DNA of 64,000 nt from Acheta domesticus (Eukaryota; Arthropoda; Insecta; Orthoptera; Gryllidae): NCBI GenBank assembly GCA_031308135.1, contig JAHLJT010000631.1, positions 148,620,580 through 148,684,579 on the forward strand, given 5' to 3'. The position numbers and the translations under genes were made by a program. Below the pieces are notes generated by a model. It was not told where the DNA came from. It saw nothing but the letters and a program-made list of their open reading frames with translations, and did not search any database. Below are positions 55,985 to 64,000 of this stretch, in pieces; the first letter of the stretch is position 1, and the number at the start of each line of letters is the position of its first letter.

Positions 55985-57328
55985 CACTTCTGGAAAAAGA
56001 GTGAACATGTGAGTTACTATTTTTTCTTGAAACCCTAATCAGGCAGACGGCCATTCTTTTTATTTTTCGTCGGCACTTGCATCAAAGATTGATCGAACAC
56101 AATTCAGTCATTGCAGGGGCAGGAACCACGCGCCCCCATACAATAGATTTGTATATCTGTACGTGTTGAATGCCCACTTTTTTCTTGTTGTGTTTTGTAG
56201 AAAATTGAACAAGAAATACGTCTATATTTTTTTCATTTTTATCTGAGAGAGTTCATATAGAAATATTCATTTTTTAAAAAAAGTTCCAATTTTTTAATGA
56301 AACATTTATTTTTTGAGAAAGTAATTTACAGAGGAATAAAATACACATATCAAAATATTAAACGAAACAAACCAGGATTTTTTATGTTAAGTACATTCGA
56401 ATTATCAATCAATCATATTTTGCAAAGTACGCGTAAATTCCAAAATTTAATATAGGCATAACTACAAAAATAATTAACAGGTAAATAAAAATTCACGTGC
56501 CTCTGTTTTTGATGTCCAGAATGAATGCCATATATTCGTGTCATTTATTTATTAAAATTGCATACATTTAAAAAATAGTCGTGTAAATTCTTGTGCGAAA
56601 TGACGTGGAATGGCTCGTATTTCAATTCGTTTCGCTCTCACCTATAAGAACATAGATGATCCGCTAGTCACCCACGATGTTACCCACAAAAACATGTATG
56701 ACACAATGTCATACATTTTGGGGGCAGAGTGAACATCTAAAATACTAATAACTCTTGAAACCCTAATCAGGCAGATGGTCATTCTTTTTTTAGTTCTTCA
56801 GCACTTGTATCAAAGACTGACCGAACACAATTCGTTAGTGCATGGGTAGAGGCAGAGAGCGCCCTCATACTTACAACTAATTTTTCACTGTATGTGTGGA
56901 GTGCCCACTTTTTTTCTTGCTGTATTTCATAGAAAATTGAACAAAGAAGACGCCTATATTATTTTCAAATTTTTATCTCATCGAGTTTATATAGACATTT
57001 TACTTTTTTGGAAAAATACATTTTTTAAATGAAAAAAATATTTTTTGAAAAATGTATTTCCAGAGGAATAAAATACAGATTTCTAAGTATTAAATGAAGC
57101 AAACCAGAAATGTTTATAGTCAGTACATTCGGAGCAACAATTGATCTTATTATGTGAAGTACCTGTAAATCCCAAAATTTAATATAGGCATAACTTCACA
57201 AATAATCAATTTTCAGGCAAATAAAAAAATACGTGTCTCCTTTTTTGATGTCCAGATTTAAGAAAAAAATATCGTACATTTAAAAAAAAGTCGTGTCAAC
57301 TCTTGTGCGATTTGACGTGGAATGGCTC
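55985..57328. repeat. Direct duplication of element right half (about 630 bp)
   Basis: About 55985-56615 and 56710-57328 align along their length: GAAACCCTAATCAGGCAGA, CCGAACACAATTC, GTGCCCACTTTTTT-type, AAATTTAATATAGGCATAAC and TTTTGATGTCCAGA blocks in the same order. Each half ends in the GACGTGGAATGGCTC terminus. Confidence 0.85.
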
Positions 57329-57331
57329 AGG

Positions 57332-57380
57332 TATGGAAAAGAAAATGTGCTGGGATGGGAATACCATTTGATGATAATAT
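57332..57380 (+). pseudogene. RTE-like RT palm, short piece
   Basis: Only 49 bp, reading W-KRKCAGMGIPFDDN. It links 54221 to 58165 in one continuous RT frame once both insertions are removed, which confirms the assignment despite its size. Confidence 0.75.
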
Positions 57381-58156
57381 CAGTGGCGTAGCGTGACTCA
57401 CACGTTTCGGGATGCTCAACAATAACACACAAAATGTCACTGTCAACTACTTCGTCTCACAGGCGAACGCATCACAAGGCAGATACACTGGGACTACTTC
57501 CACGATCTCGATTGCTTACGACGGTGTAGGCGCTTCCCACAAAATCCTCACAGCAGTCAGGGCTGCCGATGTCTTGAAAGCAAATTATACAATGGCTCAG
57601 CTTTAATTCTTATACGCGAATGACAATAAGACCATTTGTTAATTTATACATTGCAGACTTAAATAATATGTAATCTATTTAAGAGATAATACAATTTCTT
57701 GGATATTAATTAAGAAATAGTAGTCAGACACTATTTCTACAGTTTGTACCCATGACCAAGCGGGGACTCCCGAGTGAGAGAGAGAAAGATAATTTACTGA
57801 ACGCCTGAAGTGTGCTGCGCTCTCGTGCACAAACGAGCTTCTTTCCGCAGTAGACGCTAGCTTAAAGCGTCGGGTTTCTCTGGGCCAGGGGTGAAGAGGG
57901 GAGAGGGGAACCTCGCCATCTGCGCATGCGTCATTGCTCGTCGCAATCTGGCGGCAGACGCTGAAGTATTTTAGCTTCCAAGCAATCAGAGGCCAGCTTC
58001 AACAGCCCGCCGAATTCAATCATAGGAAATCAATTTTAAATTAATACAAAACGTGTTTCGCTCAACAGACCACTTGTAAGATTATCAATACAGTATTTAA
58101 GGTTCTTATATACGGGGATGCTCAGCATCTCAGCGTCCCCTGACGCTACGCCACTG
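57381..58156. mobile_element. hAT-like MITE, 776 bp
   Basis: Inverted ends CAGTGGCGTAGCGT and ACGCTACGCCACTG, with an 8-bp target-site duplication GATAATAT (57373-57380 and 58157-58164). Removing the element and one duplicate gives a continuous RTE-like frame. A 64-codon frame near its left end may be a scrap of coding sequence, but no transposase domain was recognised. Confidence 0.9.
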
Positions 58157-58164
58157 GATAATAT

Positions 58165-58969
58165 AACACATTACACTCTACAATTCGCTGATCAGGACTG
58201 ATGGCGAAAGACCAGGAAGATATTAAATATATGACTAGGAAGATAAAACAAGATTTTGAGAAATGGGGATTAAGCCTCAATCTAGAAAAAATAGTGTACT
58301 GGACACTAGGCAGTACACATGATGTATTGACTGTGGAAACTGGAGAAATAATAAGAGCAGCAGAGGACAAAGTACTTGGGAACAACAATAGGGAAACAAG
58401 TTTTTTTATGAAAAGGAAAGTGAAACCCGAATAATTAAAGGAAGGAAAATTTTAGGAGCCCTGAATCCAGTGATCTGGGATTCAAATATGGGCAGAAAAA
58501 CGAAATTTAGGATATATAAAAGTATGATTGAAAATGTTTCATTATACGGAGCAGAATTATGGCAACTTCCAGAACAACAGAAAAGAAAATTGAGAGCTCT
58601 GGAAATGGATTTCCTCAGACGAGCTGCAGCAATATCTAGAATGGAAAAAAATAGAAATGAAAGAGTTAAGGAAATAATGAATTTGCACCACAATATTATA
58701 GAGGAAATTGAAAAGAAACAACTCACTTGGTTTGGACTCGTACCACGAATGCAGGAGAGAAGACTCCCTAAAAGATTATTAGAATGGCAACCAAGTGAAA
58801 GGAGAAAACGAGGAAGACCATGACTAGAGTGGAACGATCAAATCAGAAAGACAATCGAGAAGTCGAAATTACCTCCTGATGCCTGGAAGAACAGAGAAGA
58901 CTGGAGAAGAAGATTAGGCGCCTGAAGACCAAAGTAGCGGTTAAGAAACCGGCAAGAAGAAGAAGAAAC
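58165..58969 (+). pseudogene. RTE-like RT motif C and C-terminal region
   Basis: Begins THYTLQFADQD: one Asp of the catalytic FADD pair is missing, apparently by a one-codon deletion. Then IKYMTRKIKQDFEKWGLSLN, an RTE RT thumb. The C-terminal part has YGAELWQLPEQQKRKLRALE, LTWFGLVPRM and RRKRGRP, a TGA, then LEWNDQIRKT and DWRRRL. It ends with a short A/G-rich tail at 58969. Confidence 0.83.
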
Positions 58970-59494
58970 ACTTCATTATTAATATTAACACTTCATTATT
59001 AATATGCGTATTAAATGTATGAGAGATCTTTAAAAAAATTCATTTGTGTAATTTTTGGAAAAAAACAACAACAAACAAACCATAAATTGAACTTTACGTC
59101 ATATAAAACTTTACGTCAATTAGCACGATCCGTTCCAAGAGATTGAAGAAAAAAGTTGGAAACATTTATGAGAAAATAGCGTTTGCGCGTTTCTGAAAAT
59201 GCAGAATTTTGAGCTAGTTTTCACAGAAAACGGTTGAGTTCTCAAAAAACTTTACTTGACATTATTTAAAGCACATGTAGTCGTAAATATAATAATCTGA
59301 ACAAATCGCTACTAATCTGATATTACCAACGTGAGGGACAAGTCAAAAAAATAAAATGTTTGTAATTTTTGTAAAAACAAAAGAATAGAGCAATCTGGCA
59401 ATTACGTCATTTCATAAAGTACATTTAGCAAACCTACCAAAAGTTAAAAAAAAATTTGAGTAGTTTTTCAGAAAATCTGGTTTTTGTATTTTTT
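58970..59494. repeat. Second 490-bp repeat copy, middle part
   Basis: Continues the copy cut at 38004: GCGTATTAAATGTATGAGAG, CACGATCCGTTCCAAGA, TTTATGAGAAAATAGCG and TTTTCACAGAAAACGGTTGA. It starts with a 20-bp direct duplication (58970-58989 and 58990 onward, ACTTCATTATTAATAT) that overlaps the RTE-like target duplication. Confidence 0.78.
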
Positions 59495-60387
59495 ACTCTC
59501 CCGTATACTATACGTGCGTACGTATAGTGTAGGGAAAGTTATGTAATGCTGCGCGTAAAAGCGGCGGATTTGCGGAAAAAAACTCTTATTACAGGGCCGT
59601 GGTAACAAAAAGTGGATAAATCCTGTTGCTAAATTAAGAAAAAAATCTTCTAACACGTGGTACCCTATTTTGTGGGTCCTTGATACCGAAAAACCAATTG
59701 AAAGCAAAACGTCTGTCCGTCCGTCTGTGAACAACGATAGTGACTAAACCGTTCAGACGATATTCTCCAAAGTTGATACTCCACGATCGGTCTGAATAAT
59801 CTCGCGGCCCCTTGAATTTGCAACCGATCTTTTAATTTTGGTGGGTACTTCACATGAAACCCCTGGGATATTTTCAAAATTTTCAAAAAAATGGCGCCAA
59901 CAATTTTGAGTAAATTTTGTTGTTGGATAGTCTGAAGGTCATTTAAGAGAATGGCGTAGGTCTCATGTTGGTTGAAAACTCTGATTTTTCGAAAATGCAA
60001 AAAATTCAATTTTTTTCAGCATCTTCCTACAACTACAATTACGAAGATACAATTTTTTCTTAATGAAATGTGTTCATAAAAATAGGTCTTAAAATAAGGT
60101 TATGTTCAATTTTTCATAAACATAAGTATTTTTTGAAAAATTGTGTCAAATATAGATAATTTTTTGTTTTCTTTAAACAATTTTTTTCTTAAAAACCGCA
60201 CATTGTTTTATTAAATTGGGACCTGAGATAGCATAAAGGAGCATAAAAGAATGGTTCAGGTTTCATGTTCGTAGAAATGCCTGATTTTGCGAAAATTTTA
60301 AAATATTAAAAACATTTCGGCGTCTTTCTACAATTGTGAAGATACGATTGATTTTTTTAATGAAATACGCATATCAAAAACAGATTT

Positions 60388-60660
60388 TCAAATAAGGTCA
60401 TGTTGAATTTTTTGAGAATATGAGTAGTTATTCTATAATTTGCTGACAAACATAATAGCCCACTCGGAATTGACTGCCCTTCGTTTTCGTTACACCTACA
60501 ATTACTTACAACTACAATTTTAAAAAGACATTTTTCTCAAATGTATTTATCAAAACTACATCTTCAAATAAGGTCATACTTAATTTTTTCAAAATATGAG
60601 TAGTTTTTCTATTATTTGGTGACAAACATAATAGCCCGCTGTAAATTTACTGCGCTTCGG
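60388..60660. repeat. Diverged direct repeat, about 100 bp, twice
   Basis: 60388-60484 and 60561-60660 share TTCAAATAAGGTCAT, ATATGAGTAGTT, and GACAAACATAATAGCCC. A weaker third copy lies near 60088. Confidence 0.7.
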
Positions 60661-61769
60661 ATAGCTGGATGAGTCGTAAATTAGAATTTGCAATTTTTAT
60701 ATTATTTTTGTTCATTTTTACAGTCGACCTTTTGTTATACAATTTACACATTAATCTTTAAAGCAGTTATTTATTTTCAATTATTGGAAATAAAAATTTC
60801 TAGCTCATTAAGGGAGTATCGACAATGCAGGAACGCAACAATTGAATTCCGTTCCGTTGTCGCGAATTTCTGTGAATTACGTGTCATTGTTGTGCTTTGA
60901 TGGTGTAGACTTACTTCTATGGTATTCTATTTGATGGTGTAGACTTCTATGGTCGACTTCTTTTTCCAATGCAAGTTTTTAAAACTTTTGTATTATAATT
61001 TCATGCAGTTGTGGAATTCACATAGTTTTGACAACACTGCGATGGAAACAGTGATGTGTTCGCACTGTGTAAGATATATAGTTCACTCCCAGTCTAAAAC
61101 TGAAGCTAATGTGAGGCTAGTTCTCACAGTTCTCTCATATAAATGCTGCGATCTTTGGGTATTATTTAGGCAAGGTCGTGTAATGTGTAACAGCCACAGT
61201 TTCAGATGTCGTCTTAAGATGCATATTTTACTCCGCGACCCAAACCGATCGTGCGCATCGTACGGACAAGCGAGGAACTAGCCTTAAACGGGCTTCAGAA
61301 AATTTGTACCAGAAGGCGGCTAGTTAACACACCTATATATCTTACACCATGGTTGATTGTTTCTTGATTGAATTGGACGTTTTCGAATAATAGCTAAGAT
61401 GTTTGTGGGAGGATGAATTCGAGAGATAAAGAGCAGTGGACTTTTCTTGCTTTTCGAGACGTTTGTTCTCCTCCCCCCAACACCTTCAATAGTTCAACTT
61501 ACATGGATCGAAGGACCAGCTTTTAAACAGGTTGTATCTGTGTATTGAATTACTGCTATTACGGTTGGGAAAATAAGTTTGCAAATGACACAAGAAAAAC
61601 ATATATTAAATTTAAGCACTAAATACTACAATGTTTAACAAACGGTTACATATATACATCCTTTATTGCTCGAGTCGGGGAACACAAGCTCGAGGAAATT
61701 GTGTTTGAAACAGTTGCTGCCCAACGCCTTCTAAACATCTTCACGTAACGCGTGGCGCCGCCGGCGTTG

Positions 61770-62080
61770 CCAAGTTGCGCCCGCCCCAGGGAAAGCGGGC
61801 GGAAAGGTTGCGCTGTAAAAACAATCTTATATTGGCGCTCGTCAGAAGCACCGTTGCAACACATTCACTAGCACTGTGGTACTGTCAACATTATCAAGTT
61901 CTGTCCGCCTTAGGAAACGCGGAGCAGGAAGGCTTGCAGTGCAGAACCGAATTTGTATTGGCTTTCGTCAGAAACACCGTTACAACACACTCACTAACAC
62001 TGTGGTACTGTCAGCATTATTAAGTTCTGCCCGCCTTAGGAAACGCGGAGCAGGAAGGCTTGCAGTGTATAAACTGCTCA
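61770..62080. repeat. Tandem array, about 127-bp units (2.4 copies)
   Basis: Units start near 61770, 61896 and 62024, each with a CCGCC-rich start (CCGCCTTAGGAAACGCGGAG in the last two), then CGTCAGAAACACCGTTACAA and ACTGTGGTACTGTCA. GC-richer than its surroundings. No gene. Confidence 0.8.
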
Positions 62081-62683
62081 TTTTAGTTACCAAAACACTA
62101 CACTTGAGAAAATAAAGCAAGCAGCACGCGTCGAAGACAACGGCTGCCAACACGCCATTACGATCCTTTTCTGCTGCAAGACTCAGATCAGACTGACTGT
62201 GGCGTCGGGTGACGCAGGAAGGAAAGAGGGGTCGCAGCCAATGAACGTGCGTCATTGGTAATTGTGAATTGCTAAATAAGTTTTAAGCGTTTGAGTTTAA
62301 TAGATTTGGTTAGCATTTCAAAGTAGATTTTGAAATTGTTGAATTTTGAAATTATGAATTTGTTTGAACTGATGCGTTTTTCATTTGCTTTTATAACAGT
62401 GATTACGAATTCGCGGAAGCGATGTGGCGGCTTATTGTTGTCTTCGATTTTGTGCCGGAATTAAGAATGGATGTACTGCACAATTATTTTACGGACGTGC
62501 CTTTTAAATTTTGTGGAGTTGTATTTGCTCCACTGTCCCCCCAGAAATATTGTAATTAATTATTTATTTATTAATTTATGTAGTGTGCTCCGACAATGTT
62601 AGTAGGGCAGAAAGTACAATATTTCAATTGTGCGTATCTGCTTACAATAATACGGGAAAGTATGTGCTGTTGTAGCACCACTA

Positions 62684-62845
62684 GTTTAAAATTGCACAAA
62701 TTGCACGCAGTATTGCGCGAAAACTACTATAATTTTAAAAAAATGTACATGACCGTAAGGATAGAACTCACATTGGAGAACAAATTTTATTTGGAAGAAA
62801 AATCTGTATCTTCAGTTTTGTACTTGTAGGAAGATGTTAATGCAG
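62684..62845. repeat. Second 490-bp repeat copy, right part
   Basis: Matches 36455-36605: AAAATTGCA-A-ATTGCACGCA, GCGAAAACTACTA, and CATTGGAGAACAAATTT. It closes the copy that is interrupted by both the RTE-like element and the 3.2-kb insertion. Confidence 0.75.
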
Positions 62846-63247
62846 TGGTAGTTATTGTAATTACAACTATTTAAAAGGGAACAGTCGAGGCTCGTGGTTT
62901 TATGAATGGGGAAGGCTGTAAATGCATTGCATGACATTACAATGCATTACATTGCCTGCATTGTATTTGTATTAATAATAAGTCTGATACAGACTTAAGG
63001 GAGTTGCGCTTCTACCTCATATTGGGAAAACTAGTTGAAGCACAATGCTACTCGCTGAGCTGCCTAGTAGTGCTATCTGGTGAGCATGACCTTCTTTAGA
63101 CCCTAGGCCCCACCCTTGACCCTGGCTGCAGCCTTCCCCCACCGGTAAGCCTGTGCAATGAATGCATGACGTCACGCCTCCTCATTTTACATGGGCCTTA
63201 TGGCGGAATGAAGTGGGAGCGTAACGCTTCTCTCTTCCCTGTCCCCG
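62846..63247. other. Unassigned DNA left of I-like copy D
   Basis: A GC-mixed stretch with no recognised gene. It includes a short ATGCATTG-type repeat at about 62920-62965. Confidence 0.4.
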
Positions 63248-64000
63248 TCGAGGTGGGTTGGTCCACGTCCTGACGGGGGGATGCAGAGAAGGCTCTCAAG
63301 TGTTCCTTTCTCCATTTTTTTCATCTTCTTGCTTCTCATTTCATGTCGTACGTTGTTTTCACTCCTTTTTTTCACTCCTCACTCCTTTCACTTTCACTCC
63401 TCACTGGCCTTCTCTGTATGCTGAACGCCCACCCATGTGTTTGCCGTGCATGGCGACCCGTGTCGGAGGGAATGTGTGTCCTGGCGGTTGAGGGGTCTGT
63501 TTGTTTCCCAAACACTCACCTTGTGCTACATTCGGCTTGCACTGAAGGATACGTTGTGTACGTATTTTTGGGAACATTCCCTGTAGGCCTCAATGCTCTT
63601 GCTTTGGCCTCGGACATTTCTAGACGGGCGGTCGGGAGCTAACCCACTCCCGATCAATCGGCTCGGACTAGGTCTTGCACTGAACTCCAGGGTGAGCGGG
63701 GGGATACACGGTGGTGCAGCGCTGTGTTATTCCCCCACTATATCCTCGTGGCAACCCTGGCACTCCGATGGAGTGTCCCCTTGTTGGACTCCGTGGTGAG
63801 TGGGAACCACGAGGATGAACCTGATTCTTCTTTATGGAAACTAAACCTTCTCCCCCACCCTCTTCCGCAAGGAAGAGGAGATGTCCGGAAAGAAACCTTG
63901 ATTTGAATAGTTTCTTTTTCAATGGTGAAGATAGACCAAAGAAACCTGGATTCCTCCTCATGGCATGCACTGAGGAAGGTAAATTCTCCATTTATGATAG
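63248..64000 (+). mobile_element. I-like copy D, 5' end, internally deleted
   Basis: A complete 5' leader nearly identical to copy A, including the ATCCTCGTGG/CCACGAGGAT stem, and an ORF1 start at 63834. After 51 codons the sequence switches at 63984 from ORF1 (A 19015) to the endonuclease of ORF2 (A 20530-20546, TTCTCCATTTATGATAG). The fusion is out of frame, so this copy makes no Gag. It runs off the window. Confidence 0.88.
63834..64000 (+). pseudogene. I-like ORF1 start of copy D, truncated by deletion
   Basis: The first 50 codons match copy A ORF1 (METKPSP start, RKRRCPER-like and FLLMACTEEGK segments). The frame then enters ORF2 endonuclease sequence in the wrong frame after 63984. Confidence 0.85.

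Larger units (their letters stand above)
54222..57328. mobile_element. TIR element of 3.1 kb, superfamily unknown
   Basis: Termini TGAGCCATTCCACGTCAAAT (left) and its inverse at the right end near 57303-57328, extending to GCACAA. A short AGG duplication (54219-54221, 57329-57331) restores the RTE-like frame. It contains an internal third copy of the terminal motif at about 56592-56615 and a direct duplication of its right half. No transposase was identified. Confidence 0.75.
38005..58969 (+). mobile_element. RTE-like non-LTR element split by nested insertions
   Basis: A single element of about 3.4 kb now spread over 21 kb. Its pieces are 38005-38220, 42687-43866, 52120-52936, 53822-54221, 57332-57380 and 58165-58969. 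The order is 5' leader, AP endonuclease, RT, and a C-terminal region with a short A/G-rich end (GAAGAAGAAGAAAC); no RNase H was seen. The flanking ACTTCATT repeats (37997-38004, 58970-58977) support one insertion into the 490-bp repeat. Similar endonuclease ORFs are often mislabelled 'craniofacial development protein 2-like' in insect annotations. Confidence 0.85.
59495..62683. mobile_element. 3.2-kb insertion in the repeat copy, type unknown
   Basis: Comparison with copy 1 (36420-36470) shows an interruption between 59494 and 62684. The left end reads CTCTCCCGTATACTATACG, and near the right end AATAATACGGGAAAG is weakly inverted to it. It contains sequence shared with 13015-13140 (AAAGTTATGTAATGCTGCG, GTCTGTC runs), a block inverted to 36833-37050, short tandem duplications and a 127-bp repeat array. 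No coding domain was recognised. Confidence 0.5.

Noticed and set aside
59468..60009. Minus-strand open frames of 88 and 114 codons
   Set aside because: They overlap dispersed repeat sequence also seen near 13020. No domain, and composition is explained by GTCTGTC tracts.
35000..64000. TMEM242 C-terminal exon
   Set aside because: I looked for a short exon encoding the expected charged tail after GAND but found no convincing candidate. It probably lies beyond the window.

Overview
The window is animal nuclear DNA, most likely from an arthropod and probably an insect with a large, transposon-rich genome. It is AT-rich, has GT-AG introns and lacks bacterial-style operons. The elements present are Ty3/gypsy LTR elements, R1-like, I-like and RTE-like non-LTR retrotransposons, and P/THAP, Tigger/pogo, hAT, TTAA-targeting and Mutator/Phantom DNA transposons. 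The species cannot be read from the sequence.

The only convincing host gene is TMEM242 on the + strand. Its first coding exon is 9722-9791 and its second is 34720-34991. The two join in phase, and no later exon was found before base 64000. Intron 1 (about 24.9 kb) and intron 2 (more than 29 kb) hold nearly all the other sequence.

Layout: 1-722, AT-rich DNA ending in a (TA)n tract. 723-6587, a young minus-strand gypsy element with two almost identical 1352-bp LTRs, an intact gag and a pol cut off inside reverse transcriptase. 6805-7943, a P/THAP transposase remnant split by a solo LTR. 8853-9169, foldback repeats. 9250-9791, TMEM242 upstream region and exon 1. 10062-10700, a long foldback repeat. 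13240-17760, a decayed minus-strand R1-like element. 18297-33241, copies of one I-like non-LTR family: near-complete A and C, deleted B, and an ORF1 fragment E. 33551-34555, two diverged gypsy LTR fragments. 34720-34991, TMEM242 exon 2. 35086-38004, a non-coding repeat of about 490 bp per unit.

38005-58969 is a nested stack. One RTE-like element is split by five first-order insertions: Tigger (which contains a 3.6-kb hAT element), a GC-rich probable solo LTR (which contains a 7-kb Mutator/Phantom element), a TTAA-targeting element, a 3.1-kb TIR element and a 776-bp hAT MITE. Most boundaries are fixed by target-site duplications and by recovery of the interrupted reading frame. 58970-62845 is the rest of the non-coding repeat, itself interrupted by a 3.2-kb insert. 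63248-64000 is the 5' end of another I-like copy (D), internally deleted.

The most intriguing arrangement is in the Phantom/MULE element (44693-51722). It has a recognisable four-exon transposase gene followed by an inverted, internally deleted copy of part of that gene. This geometry resembles the maize Mu killer silencing locus. It could make hairpin RNA, but that is inference.
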